A DNA stretch of 64,000 nucleotides from Chitinophaga eiseniae. Lineage in GTDB: Bacteria > Bacteroidota > Bacteroidia > Chitinophagales > Chitinophagaceae. Within the stretch, counting starts at the first letter, position 1, and every line of letters begins with the position of its first letter. Shown here one piece after another: positions 49,356 to 57,899 of the stretch. The notes under the pieces are model-generated. The model was not told the origin of the DNA. It was given only the letters and a program-made list of their open reading frames with translations, and made no database searches. The position numbers and the translations under genes are program-made. Where the stretch lies: contig NZ_JABAHZ010000002.1 of the NCBI RefSeq assembly GCF_012641265.1, forward strand, positions 806,001-870,000. The letters are read 5' to 3'.

Positions 49356-50090
49356 TTATTTCAGGAATTCCCCGCAACCCTGGTAGGTTTTTTCCTTTAC
49401 CTGAACCTGTACGGTGTTGGGCCGCATAATCCCGCTCATGTCGTCGGAGCATACAGTATTCCGGATGCTGATGGTAATCTGGGGAGTGGTATATACTTTT
49501 AAGGTGTCGGAATTAGGGTGTGGAGGGGGTAAAGTTGCCTGGAGGCTGTCGCCCTTCATGGTATGAAAATAGATTTTCCGGTTGTCGATATCCAGGTCCC
49601 AGCCGGGTTCATTGCCATTGGCGGTAAACCGGACACCTGATTTCAGCTTGGCGGCGAGGAGGGCGCGCCTGTCGCCTCCTTCCACGGGTTTCAATACGTA
49701 ATTGCTGGCCAGTACCCCTTCAATGCGTTTTCCTTTGGTATCGAGCAGTAACAATTTCCCTTCAGTCGCGAGGAAGGAGCTGCTATCCGTTTTTTTATGG
49801 ATCATCACGGTGGAATCGGAGGTTTGCTGCCAGGTACCTGTTTCTACGGTGGCTACTTCCTGGCCCCTACCCTGGTAGGCAACGAGTTCGCTGAAAGTAT
49901 GGTCATCATACAGGCTTATCTGGTAGTCCATGCCGGGGCAGTCGGCACAGGGCAGTGTACCCTGGTAGGTGCCGGCCATATGGGGGGCAGGTGTATTTTT
50001 TGGAGGATTCTGAGCCTGGTGGTCAGCCGTATTGTTGTTACAGGCCGCCAGGACGGCAAACAGAACAGGTAATAAAAAATGTTGTTTCAT
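49356..50090 (-). CDS. lipoprotein: NlpE-like domain fused to COG3650-like domain
   Basis: Predicted 244 residues from ATG 50090, giving signal MKQHFLLPVLFAVLAAC with lipobox LAAC. Residues ~40-135 match the NlpE/CutF N-terminal domain, including its CxxC in GTYQGTLPCADCPGMDY and SLYDDHTFSEL. The C-terminal part (~160-244) has the COG3650-type pattern: GNEPGWDLDI, a central CSDDMSGIM and final YQGCGEFLK. In E. coli NlpE senses envelope and copper stress; here it would sit in the outer or inner membrane facing the periplasm. Its partner is unknown. Confidence 0.88.
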   Translation of the reverse strand: MKQHFLLPVLFAVLAACNNNTADHQAQNPPKNTPAPHMAGTYQGTLPCADCPGMDYQISLYDDHTFSELVAYQGRGQEVATVETGTWQQTSDSTVMIHKKTDSSSFLATEGKLLLLDTKGKRIEGVLASNYVLKPVEGGDRRALLAAKLKSGVRFTANGNEPGWDLDIDNRKIYFHTMKGDSLQATLPPPHPNSDTLKVYTTPQITISIRNTVCSDDMSGIMRPNTVQVQVKEKTYQGCGEFLK

Positions 50091-50189
50091 GGAGTAGTTT
50101 TTTAATTGAGGCATGAACATTATGGTCTATCGGCAGGTTATTAGGTAAAATTAATGACTCTCGGAGAAATTAACCAGGTAGCGGGATAA

Positions 50190-50213
50190 TATATTATATT
50201 GTATATTATATTG
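50190..50213 (+). repeat. 12-bp perfect tandem repeat
   Basis: TATATTATATTG occurs twice head-to-tail (50190-50201 and 50202-50213), followed by TGTA. It directly borders the foldable region upstream of actA. It could be a slippage-prone tract or part of a promoter for a leader RNA. Confidence 0.7.
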
Positions 50214-50216
50214 TGT

Positions 50217-50362
50217 AAGTTCGGGAGGATATAGGGGGCCACTATTTTGTTTCCATCTACATATATTATAACTATATCCCCGCAAACCTTGCTCCCTATT
50301 ATGATGTAGACGAGCCTCTACAGGGGAATCGAACTTTCAATCAAAATAATAAGTTTTGAAAG
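50217..50362. ncRNA. candidate structured RNA upstream of actA (unassigned)
   Basis: Pairings seen by eye: P1 AAGTTCG (50217-50223) with CGAACTT (50330-50336); GGAG (50224-50227) with CTCC (50292-50295); GATATAG (50228-50234) with CTATATC (50272-50278); hairpin TGTAGA (50305-50310) / TCTACA (50317-50322). A competing hairpin CTTTCAA (50334-50340) / TTGAAAG (50356-50362) shares bases with the right arm of P1. The strand is not fixed, and no known riboswitch motif fits. If transcribed rightward it lies upstream of the act promoter. Confidence 0.3.
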
Positions 50363-50473
50363 ATATATTCGGCAATACGTTAAAATAGGCCAGCATAAAG
50401 ACTTACAGCGCAATTGCCACTGAAAAAATGAGCCCAAAACGAGCAGCTATAAGACAATAAATTTTTTTAATTG

Positions 50474-50506
50474 TTGGTAAATTGTCAACATTCTGTCTTA
50501 TTTTTG
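50474..50506 (+). promoter_or_regulatory. predicted promoter of the act operon
   Basis: A -33 TTG (50474-50476) and -7 TATTTTTG (50499-50506) with a 22-base spacer, slightly longer than the usual 19-21. The transcription start would be near 50513, about 40 bases before the GTG start of actA. Confidence 0.5.
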
Positions 50507-50552
50507 CTGGCACTTTTAAGAAACTTTAGGTCAAATCTAAACTATATAGGCT

Positions 50553-51830
50553 GTGTATCGTCGTGTTTCCATTCTTTTGCGCAAGCATTTTGTGAGTGTG
50601 CTTATTCTATGCGCTAGTATAGTAATTCCTTTTTCTTCAGTTAAGGCTGCAGATCCAGCAAAGGGTAAAGCAACATTCCAGACAAATTGCGCCTCATGCC
50701 ACAATGTCCACAAACAGTTGACAGGTCCTGCGTTAGCAGGTGTAGAAGATCGCTGGCCCGATAAGAAATTATTGCACCAGTGGATCCATAACTCTGCTTC
50801 TGTATTGGCTTCCGGGGACAAGTATGCCAATGACCTCTTTACCAAGTTTAACAAGACTGCGATGACCGCGTTTCCTCAGTTATCTAATGAGGACATCGAC
50901 GACATCCTGGCTTATATCCAGGTAGAAGAGAAAAAAGGTCCTGCTACTGCTGGTCCAAAACCAGGAGAGCAGCCCGAAGGCGCCGCTGAAAAAGGCAATG
51001 ATAACAGCTTACTGTTCGGTATCATTACCCTGATCCTTGCTGTAGTAGCGCTGATCCTCATGCAAATCAACAGCAACCTGAATAAGCTGGCTGGCGATAA
51101 AGAGGGCGTACCTACTCCGGATCCTGTTCCTTTCTACAAAAACAAAGCTTACCTGGCACTGATCATCCTCGTGCTCTTCATGGTAGGTGGTTACTTCACT
51201 ATCAATGGCGCAATCGGCCTGGGTCGTCAGAAAGACTATATGCCTGAGCAACCCATCTTCTACAGCCACAAAGTACACGCAGGTATCAACCAGATCAACT
51301 GTCTGTATTGCCACGCTGGTGCTGAGAAGAGTAAACATGCCATGATTCCTTCCGAGAATATCTGTATGAACTGCCACAAGGCTATTAAAGAGTACTCCGG
51401 TACTTATGAGCTGGTAAATGCAGAAGGTAAGAAGATCGATGGTACTGCCGAAATCGCAAAATTATACGACTACGTAGGCTGGGATCCTAATGCTGGTAAA
51501 TATACCAAGCCAGGAAGACCAATCGAATGGACAAAAATCCACAACCTGCCCGACCACGTTTACTTTAACCACTCTCAACACGTAGTAGCTGGTCAGCAAC
51601 AATGTCAAACCTGCCACGGTGCTATCACTGAAATGGACGAAGTTCACCAGTTCGCCGACCTCTCTATGGGATGGTGTATCAACTGTCACCGTACTACTAA
51701 AGTGCAGTTTGCTGACAACAACTATTACAGCATCTTCGAAAAGCTTCATCAGGATATTAAAGATAAGAAGATCGATAGCGTAACTGTTGAAATGGTAGGT
51801 GGTACTGAATGTCAAAAATGTCACTACTAG
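50553..51830 (+). CDS. actA: ActA, multiheme c subunit of alternative complex III (six CxxCH)
   Basis: A 425-residue subunit with a GTG start (no ATG before the signal). Signal peptide: RKHFVSVLILCASIVIPFSS ending VKA. Residues ~34-120 form a monoheme cytochrome c domain (CASCH). A proline/glycine linker and two hydrophobic segments (LLFGIITLILAVVALILM; AYLALIILVLFMVGGYFTI) follow, then the five-heme domain with CLYCH, CMNCH, CQTCH, CINCH and the C-terminal CQKCH. The pentaheme part is the known ActA that carries electrons out of ActB; the extra N-terminal cytochrome domain makes six hemes in one chain. First gene of the respiratory operon. Confidence 0.93.
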   Translation: MYRRVSILLRKHFVSVLILCASIVIPFSSVKAADPAKGKATFQTNCASCHNVHKQLTGPALAGVEDRWPDKKLLHQWIHNSASVLASGDKYANDLFTKFNKTAMTAFPQLSNEDIDDILAYIQVEEKKGPATAGPKPGEQPEGAAEKGNDNSLLFGIITLILAVVALILMQINSNLNKLAGDKEGVPTPDPVPFYKNKAYLALIILVLFMVGGYFTINGAIGLGRQKDYMPEQPIFYSHKVHAGINQINCLYCHAGAEKSKHAMIPSENICMNCHKAIKEYSGTYELVNAEGKKIDGTAEIAKLYDYVGWDPNAGKYTKPGRPIEWTKIHNLPDHVYFNHSQHVVAGQQQCQTCHGAITEMDEVHQFADLSMGWCINCHRTTKVQFADNNYYSIFEKLHQDIKDKKIDSVTVEMVGGTECQKCHY

Positions 51831-51900
51831 GTTGGATTTAGAGAGATTTTCTCTTAATCAGAAGATATCAAAATTTATAAACGTAACTCGTTAATATAAC

Positions 51901-54900
51901 ATGGAGCAAAAAAAGTATTGGAAAGGCTTGGAGGAGTTGCACAATACCGATGCGCATCAGGAAATTGTGAAGAACGAATTCAGTGAAGAACTACCGTTCG
52001 AGAGTGAAGGCCTGTTGAATGCTACTACCCCCCGCAGGGATTTTCTGAAATATCTGGGGTTCACCACCGCTGCTGCAGCCATCGCTGCCAGCTGTGAAAC
52101 ACCAGTAAAGAAAGCTATTCCGTATGTAAATAAACCGGAAGAAATCACCCCGGGAGTAGCCAATTATTATGCTTCTTCTTATGCTATTGATGGTGAATAT
52201 GTACCAGTAGTGGTGAAAACCCGCGAAGGTCGTCCTATCAAATTGGAAGGAAATACTTTATCTTCTATCACCCAGGGTTCTACTTCCGCTAAAGTACAGG
52301 GTGCTGTACTGAGCCTGTATGATACTGCCCGTCTCCGCTTCCCGTCTATCGCAGGTTCGGAAACTACCTGGGCAGAACTGGATAAACAAGTAGGTGCAGC
52401 ACTGGCCGGTTTAGGCGGTGCTCCTGTTGTTTTATTAAGTAGCACTGTTCTCAGCCCTACTACTAAAAAAGTAATAGGCGAGTTCCTGGCTAAATATCCT
52501 AACTCCCGCCACGTAGTATACGACGCTGTTTCTTATGCAGGTATGCTGCAAGCCAACGAATCTTCCTACGGTAAAAGAGTGATACCTTCCTACCACTTTG
52601 AAAATGCAAAGGTAGTAGTAGGTCTGGGCGCTGATTTCCTCGGAACCTGGCTGAACCCGGTTGAATACGCCCGCCAATTTGCACAAACCCGTAAGATCAA
52701 TGCACAGAAACCGGAAATGTCTAAACTCTTCCAGTTTGAAAGCACAATGAGCCTTACCGGTGCAAACGCGGATGAAAGATATACACACAGACCTTCTGAA
52801 ACCGGTGCTATTGCACTGGCACTGCTGGCGGCTGTAGGTGGTAGCGTTACCGCTCCTGCCATTGCCGACAAACGTGTTGCAGACGGTATCCAGAAAGCGG
52901 CTAAAGCGCTGAAGGAAAATAACGGAAAAGCCCTGGTAGTAAGTGGTTCTAACGATGTGAATGTACAGATCATCGTAAATGCTATTAACAATGCCATCGG
53001 TGCTAACGGTACTACCATCGATTTCGCTTCTCCATCCAACTACCGTCAGGGTAGCGATGCGGATATGGCGAAACTGGTAAGCGATATGAACGCAGGCAGC
53101 ATCGGTGCTGTACTGGTTTATGGCGTTAACCCGGCTTACGACTACTTCGATGCCAAACAATTTGCAGCAGGTCTGGGTAAAGTGAAACTGGCAGTTTCTT
53201 TCAACGAAAGAGCTGATGAAACAACTGAGCTGTGTAAATATGTAGCACCTGATCATCACTTCCTGGAAGCATGGAACGATGCAGAAGGTAGAACCGGATA
53301 CTATAGCTTCGGACAGCCTACCATCCTGCCGCTGTTTAAAACACGCGCTATCCAGGATAGCCTCCTGACCTGGACTGGTAATACCACTCCATGGGCAGAT
53401 TACCTGAAAAATGAATGGGTAGCCAAACTGGGTGGCCAGGAAGGTTGGGACAAAGTACTGCAGGACGGTATTGTTGAACCAGCTACTGCTCCGGCTTTAG
53501 GTGGTGCCTCTTTCTCCGGCGATGTTGCCGGCGCCGCTGCTAAAATCAACAGCGCTAAGAAAGGTGGTAAATTAGAATTAGTACTCTACGAAAAAGTAGC
53601 TATCGGTAGCGGTAAACTCGCTAACAACCCATGGTTACAGGAAATGCCGGATCCAATTACCCGCGCAACCTGGGGTAACTACGCTTGTATCTCCAACAAG
53701 CTGGCTAAAACTTTCTCTACACAGTTAGGTGATGATTACGAAATCAACGCCGAAAAGAAAGTACTGAAAATAAAATCCAACGGTAAAGAAATCGAACTGC
53801 CATTACTGATTGTTCCGGGTATACATCCTGATGTAATCGCTATCGCAGTAGGTTATGGCCGTAGTGAAAAAACAGGTAGAGCTGCCGGCGGTGTAGGTGT
53901 AAATGCTTATCCGTTTGTAAGCTTTAATGGTCAGACTTTCGACTATTTCACTACAGACGCTTCCGCAGATGCTACTGGCGCAAAAGAAATTGTTGCTTCA
54001 ACACAAACACATAATAGCTACGAAGGCCGTCCTATCGTTAAAGAAACTACCCTGGAAGAGTTCATCAAGAACCCTAAGGAAGTAAACGAGGACAGACTGG
54101 AACTGAAGAAATTCGGTCCTGACTTCCGTAAGGATGGTACCCTGTATCCTAACTATAGCTACCCTGGTATCAAATGGGGTATGTCTATCGACCTGAACAC
54201 CTGCTTTGGTTGTGGTGCTTGTACCATTGCCTGCCAGGCGGAAAACAACGTATCTGTTGTAGGTCGGGAGGAAGTAGCGAAGGGGCATGAAATGCACTGG
54301 ATCCGTATCGACCGTTACTTCAGCGGAGACGACGAAAATCCGGAAGTAGTGTTCCAGCCAATGCTCTGCCAGCACTGCGATAACGCTCCTTGCGAAAACG
54401 TTTGCCCGGTAGGTGCTACCAACCACAGCTCCGAAGGTATTAACCAGATGGCTTATAACCGTTGTATCGGTACCCGTTACTGCGCCAACAACTGTCCTTA
54501 TAAAGTACGTCGCCTCAACTGGAGAGACTGGAACGGTGCTGATAGCTTCGAAAACAACTTGTACGATGTTGCGGATATGAACGATAACCTCACCCGCATG
54601 GTACTGAACCCGGATGTAGTGGTTCGTAGCCGTGGTGTGATGGAAAAATGTTCTTTCTGCGTACAACGTCTGCAGGAAGCTAAGCTGGATGCGAAGAAAG
54701 CTGGTCACCCATTGAAAGATGGAGCTGCTAAAACTGCTTGCCAACAGGCTTGCGGCGCTGATGCGATCGTATTTGGTAACATCAACGACAAGAATAGCGA
54801 AATCTATAAGATCCGCAACGAACAGCAGGTAGACAGAATGTACTATGTGTTGGAAGAAACACACGTACTGCCTTCTATCAGCTACCTGGCTAAGATCAGA

Positions 54901-54966
54901 AACAAGGATGCCGCTCCTAAAGCAGAAAAAGAAACTGCACATAAGGAAGAAGCGCATCACGCGTAA
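51901..54966 (+). CDS. actB: ActB, iron-sulfur/molybdopterin-like subunit of alternative complex III
   Basis: A 1021-residue peripheral subunit. Near the N-terminus a Tat-type signal (TTPRRDFLKYLGF, AAAAIAASC) ends in a lipobox cysteine, so the protein is probably exported folded and lipid-anchored. Residues ~75-720 resemble the molybdopterin oxidoreductase fold, which in ActB holds no cofactor. The C-terminal ferredoxin part has four cluster motifs: CFGCGACTIACQ, CQHCDNAPCENVCPVGA, CIGTRYCANNCPYKVRR and CSFCVQRLQEAK with CQQACGADAIVFG; in ActB these bind three 4Fe-4S and one 3Fe-4S. The tail is charged and His-rich (KEEAHHA). It relays electrons from quinol to ActA. Confidence 0.95.
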   Translation: MEQKKYWKGLEELHNTDAHQEIVKNEFSEELPFESEGLLNATTPRRDFLKYLGFTTAAAAIAASCETPVKKAIPYVNKPEEITPGVANYYASSYAIDGEYVPVVVKTREGRPIKLEGNTLSSITQGSTSAKVQGAVLSLYDTARLRFPSIAGSETTWAELDKQVGAALAGLGGAPVVLLSSTVLSPTTKKVIGEFLAKYPNSRHVVYDAVSYAGMLQANESSYGKRVIPSYHFENAKVVVGLGADFLGTWLNPVEYARQFAQTRKINAQKPEMSKLFQFESTMSLTGANADERYTHRPSETGAIALALLAAVGGSVTAPAIADKRVADGIQKAAKALKENNGKALVVSGSNDVNVQIIVNAINNAIGANGTTIDFASPSNYRQGSDADMAKLVSDMNAGSIGAVLVYGVNPAYDYFDAKQFAAGLGKVKLAVSFNERADETTELCKYVAPDHHFLEAWNDAEGRTGYYSFGQPTILPLFKTRAIQDSLLTWTGNTTPWADYLKNEWVAKLGGQEGWDKVLQDGIVEPATAPALGGASFSGDVAGAAAKINSAKKGGKLELVLYEKVAIGSGKLANNPWLQEMPDPITRATWGNYACISNKLAKTFSTQLGDDYEINAEKKVLKIKSNGKEIELPLLIVPGIHPDVIAIAVGYGRSEKTGRAAGGVGVNAYPFVSFNGQTFDYFTTDASADATGAKEIVASTQTHNSYEGRPIVKETTLEEFIKNPKEVNEDRLELKKFGPDFRKDGTLYPNYSYPGIKWGMSIDLNTCFGCGACTIACQAENNVSVVGREEVAKGHEMHWIRIDRYFSGDDENPEVVFQPMLCQHCDNAPCENVCPVGATNHSSEGINQMAYNRCIGTRYCANNCPYKVRRLNWRDWNGADSFENNLYDVADMNDNLTRMVLNPDVVVRSRGVMEKCSFCVQRLQEAKLDAKKAGHPLKDGAAKTACQQACGADAIVFGNINDKNSEIYKIRNEQQVDRMYYVLEETHVLPSISYLAKIRNKDAAPKAEKETAHKEEAHHA

Positions 54967-55041
54967 GAGATCTTAACCGGTTATCGTTAAGAGATAAAGA
55001 CAGAAAGAAGTTACAGAATCTGAGATCATAACAAAAGACAA

Positions 55042-55076
55042 GGCTAGTAGCTAGAAGCTAGCAGCTAAAAGCTTAT
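55042..55076 (+). repeat. five heptamer repeats just before actC
   Basis: GGCTAGT AGCTAGA / AGCTAGC AGCTAAA / AGCTTAT: five consecutive 7-base units of an AGCTAGN type at 55042-55076, ending five bases before ATG 55082. The region therefore covers the usual ribosome-binding zone. The units also allow local AGCT hairpins. Confidence 0.7.
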
Positions 55077-55081
55077 AGAAT

Positions 55082-56518
55082 ATGCATTTAAAATACGAAT
55101 CCACACTGAGAGAACCTTTGGTAGACGGGGTTAAGGATTATCACCAGGTAACGGAAGATATCATTAGTCCCATTGAAGGGAAGCCTGGAACACTGTGGTA
55201 TGTAGGCTTTTTCATCTCCCTGGCACTGTTGGGCTTTGGCGCCTTCTCCGTGTTTTGGCAGATTTATTTCGGTGTCGGAGTATGGAACCTGAATAAAACC
55301 ATTGGTTGGGGTTGGGATATCACCAATTTCGTATGGTGGGTAGGTATTGGTCATGCCGGTACCCTGATTTCCGCCATCCTCCTCCTGTTCCGCCAGGGTT
55401 GGCGTACAGGGGTAAACCGTGCGGCAGAAGCGATGACCATCTTCGCGGTAATGTGCGCCGGCCAGTTCCCGATTATTCACATGGGTCGTGTATGGATGGC
55501 GTTCTTCATCCTGCCTTACCCTAACACCCGCGGTCCGGTATGGGTTAACTTTAACTCTCCGCTCCTCTGGGACGTATTTGCGATCTCTACTTACTTTACC
55601 GTGTCCCTGTTGTTCTGGTATTCTGGCCTGTTGCCAGATTTCGCCAGCGTACGTGACAGAGCTAAAACCAAACTGCGTAAGCTGTTATATGGTATAGCTG
55701 CTTTCGGTTGGACCGGTTCTACCAAACACTGGCAACGTCACGAGGCACTGTCTCTCGTACTGGCAGGTTTGGCTACTCCACTGGTACTGTCTGTACACAC
55801 GATCGTATCTTTTGACTTTGCTACCTCTGTAATTCCAGGTTGGCATACTACCATCTTCCCTCCCTACTTCGTAGCGGGTGCGATCTTCTCCGGATTTGCG
55901 ATGGTACAAACACTGCTGATCATTACACGTAAAATATTAAAACTGGAAGAATACATTACCCTGGGTCACATGGAAGCCATGAACAAGGTAATTGTACTGA
56001 CAGGTTCTGTAGTAGGTTGCGCTTACCTGACTGAGTTATTCATGGCATGGTATGGTGCTAACCCTTATGAATTTGCCACTTTCTTCAAATACCGTGCTGC
56101 CGGTCCGCTGGGTTGGTCTTACTGGATCATGATGACCTGTAACGTAATCACTCCCCAGGTATTCTGGTTCCGTAAAATGAGAAGAAGCGTAGCGGTGACT
56201 TTCGTAATGTCTATCATCGTAAACATCGGTATGTGGTTTGAGCGTTTCGTAATCATCTGTACTTCCCTGTATCGCGATTACCTGCCATCCAGCTGGTCTT
56301 ATTATCGTCCATCCTGGCCTGAAGTAGGTTTCTACATGGGTACATTTGGACTGTTCTTTACCTGCTATTTCCTGTTCGCTAAATACTTCCCTGTAATTGC
56401 CTTAGCGGAAATCAAGTCTATCCTGAAGACTTCCGGTGAGAATTTCAAGGAGAAAATGGTGGTATACGAAGAAGAAAGTGCAGAGAAATTTGCACATGAC
56501 GTAGCTCACGCACACTAA
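55082..56518 (+). CDS. actC: ActC, NrfD/PsrC-like quinol-binding membrane subunit
   Basis: A 478-residue integral membrane protein of the NrfD/PsrC family with about ten transmembrane helices. The start is cytoplasmic (YESTLREPLVDGVKDYHQVT), and typical ActC segments are seen: TNFVWWVGIGHAGTLISAIL, QFPIIHMGRVWMAFFILPYP, and WYSGLLPDFASVRDRAKTK. ActC is the main menaquinol-oxidising subunit, contacting the 3Fe-4S cluster of ActB. The ATG follows the heptamer repeats. ActF later in the operon is its paralogue. Confidence 0.95.
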   Translation: MHLKYESTLREPLVDGVKDYHQVTEDIISPIEGKPGTLWYVGFFISLALLGFGAFSVFWQIYFGVGVWNLNKTIGWGWDITNFVWWVGIGHAGTLISAILLLFRQGWRTGVNRAAEAMTIFAVMCAGQFPIIHMGRVWMAFFILPYPNTRGPVWVNFNSPLLWDVFAISTYFTVSLLFWYSGLLPDFASVRDRAKTKLRKLLYGIAAFGWTGSTKHWQRHEALSLVLAGLATPLVLSVHTIVSFDFATSVIPGWHTTIFPPYFVAGAIFSGFAMVQTLLIITRKILKLEEYITLGHMEAMNKVIVLTGSVVGCAYLTELFMAWYGANPYEFATFFKYRAAGPLGWSYWIMMTCNVITPQVFWFRKMRRSVAVTFVMSIIVNIGMWFERFVIICTSLYRDYLPSSWSYYRPSWPEVGFYMGTFGLFFTCYFLFAKYFPVIALAEIKSILKTSGENFKEKMVVYEEESAEKFAHDVAHAH

Positions 56519-56566
56519 TTAGACGAATCAAGAGATTTATTAACTGGAATTTGAATTTTTAAATAT

Positions 56567-57160
56567 ATGGCTGTTAAAAAATTTGTTGTAGGCTTGTTTG
56601 ACGATGAGGCAGTGTTGTTCCCGGCAGTGAAGAAAGTACGTACTGCTGGTTACAAATTGCACGATGTATACACTCCTTTTCCTGTTCACGGCCTCGATCA
56701 TGCAATGGGTTTAAGAGAAACCAGCCTGCACACAGCCGGTTTCATATACGGTATCACCGGTACTACTACAGCATTATCCTTCATGAGTTGGATATTCAAT
56801 GTAGATTGGCCGCTGAATATTGGTGGTAAGCCGCACTTTCCATTACCAGCATTCATTCCTATTACTTTCGAGCTGACAGTATTATTTGCTGCGGTTGGAA
56901 TGGTATACACTTTCTGCTACCTCTGCCAGCTGATGCCGTTTGTAAAGAAGCACATCTTCCATCCCAGACAAACAGATGATAAATTTGTAATGGTGATAGA
57001 AGTAACCGAAAAAACCAATGCAGAAGAAGTGAAAAGCTTCCTCGCTGCTGCTGGCGCTCAGGATATCAATGAGCAGAAAGCTGAAGCTGGTTGGTGGTTC
57101 GGAAGATGGGATAAGGACGATGAGCCTTATCTGCGTAAGATTCAGACCACAAACGCTTAA
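56567..57160 (+). CDS. actD: ActD (DUF3341), membrane subunit of alternative complex III
   Basis: A 197-residue DUF3341 protein with an N-terminal soluble part (KKFVVGLFDDEAVLFPAVKK, HDVYTPFPVHGLDHAMG) and two transmembrane helices (~60-135, including FIYGITGTTTALSFMSWIF and FELTVLFAAVGMVYTFCYLC), then a C-terminal cytoplasmic domain. ActD is structural in the known ACIII and carries no cofactor. It lies 48 bases after actC in the same operon. Confidence 0.94.
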   Translation: MAVKKFVVGLFDDEAVLFPAVKKVRTAGYKLHDVYTPFPVHGLDHAMGLRETSLHTAGFIYGITGTTTALSFMSWIFNVDWPLNIGGKPHFPLPAFIPITFELTVLFAAVGMVYTFCYLCQLMPFVKKHIFHPRQTDDKFVMVIEVTEKTNAEEVKSFLAAAGAQDINEQKAEAGWWFGRWDKDDEPYLRKIQTTNA

Positions 57161-57244
57161 TTATAATTAACAGCTAAAACATACAGTTGCAACATTAGGA
57201 TTTGAGCAAGCAAGAACTAATGAAAGCTAGATAAATAATTTCTG

Positions 57245-57856
57245 ATGAAAAGGACTTCCAACATATTGATTGTAGCCGCATTGGCAACTGGAGCTTTCCT
57301 GGCAGCCTGTAATAAAGGGGAGCATAACAGAAAGCCCGGCAGGATTTATATGCCAGACATGTATGAATCCCGTGCGTACGAATTTTATAGTGCTCGTTTG
57401 TCAGGCCTGAAGCCAGTGGAAGGAACAGTAAAAAGAGGTGAACTTTTGCCATACCATCTGAAAGAATCAGATACGGCACTGGCTAATCTGGTAAAAAATC
57501 CATTAACTATTACGCCAACTGATCTGAAAGAAGGCGAACGTTTATTTAATATCTATTGTGGTATCTGCCATGGTACTGCTTTAGATGGTAATGGTCCTCT
57601 CTATAAAGATGGTACCGGACCTTTTTCTGCAGCTCCTGCCAACCTGATAGCTGGTGCAAAATCCGGTTATACAGAAGGTCGCCTGTTCCATGTAATGACC
57701 TATGGTTATAACATGATGGGTAGCTACGCCAGCCAGCTCGACAGGGAACAACGTTGGAAAGTGGCTGCTTATATCAGAAGTAAACAGCCAGGCGCTGCTG
57801 CTCCGGCTGCCGCTCCTGCTAAAGACAGCGCTGCTGCAGTAGTAGCATCCAAATAA
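57245..57856 (+). CDS. actE: ActE, monoheme cytochrome c lipoprotein
   Basis: A 203-residue lipoprotein: signal MKRTSNILIVAALATGAF with lipobox LAAC. The cytochrome c domain (~95-185) has one heme site CGICH (YCGICHGTALDGNGPL) and the axial methionine probably in MTYGYNMMGSYASQL. The C-terminus is an Ala/Pro-rich low-complexity tail. In alternative complex III ActE is the monoheme subunit near ActA that can pass electrons on to the oxidase. Operon position and order are standard. Confidence 0.94.
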   Translation: MKRTSNILIVAALATGAFLAACNKGEHNRKPGRIYMPDMYESRAYEFYSARLSGLKPVEGTVKRGELLPYHLKESDTALANLVKNPLTITPTDLKEGERLFNIYCGICHGTALDGNGPLYKDGTGPFSAAPANLIAGAKSGYTEGRLFHVMTYGYNMMGSYASQLDREQRWKVAAYIRSKQPGAAAPAAAPAKDSAAAVVASK

Positions 57857-57899
57857 TGAGTTAAAACTGAATTTCAATCAAGTATTTTAATATACAGTA

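Larger units (their letters stand above)
50091..50552. other. long non-coding spacer upstream of the act operon
   Basis: About 460 bases between the divergent nlpE-like gene and actA. Contents seen: a 12-bp perfect tandem repeat (50190-50213), a region that can fold into a closed multibranch structure (50217-50336) with an overlapping alternative hairpin (50334-50362), and a promoter (50474-50506). No reading frame of credible length. Confidence 0.6.

Noticed and set aside
50235-50250. GGGGGCCACT resembles a fragment of a cobalamin riboswitch
   Set aside because: The B12 box and the rest of the conserved core are missing.
50321-50336. GGGGAATCGAAC resembles a tRNA T-arm on the opposite strand
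   Set aside because: No acceptor, D or anticodon stems can be drawn around it on either strand.
50553-51830. Possible nitrite/octaheme reductase because of several CxxCH motifs
   Set aside because: The order of following genes (ActB, ActC, DUF3341, ActE, ActF) fixes it as alternative complex III ActA.
51901-54966. Possible formate dehydrogenase or molybdenum enzyme
   Set aside because: The molybdopterin-like part lacks the expected cofactor cysteine/selenocysteine region and is fused to the ferredoxin part in the ActB manner.
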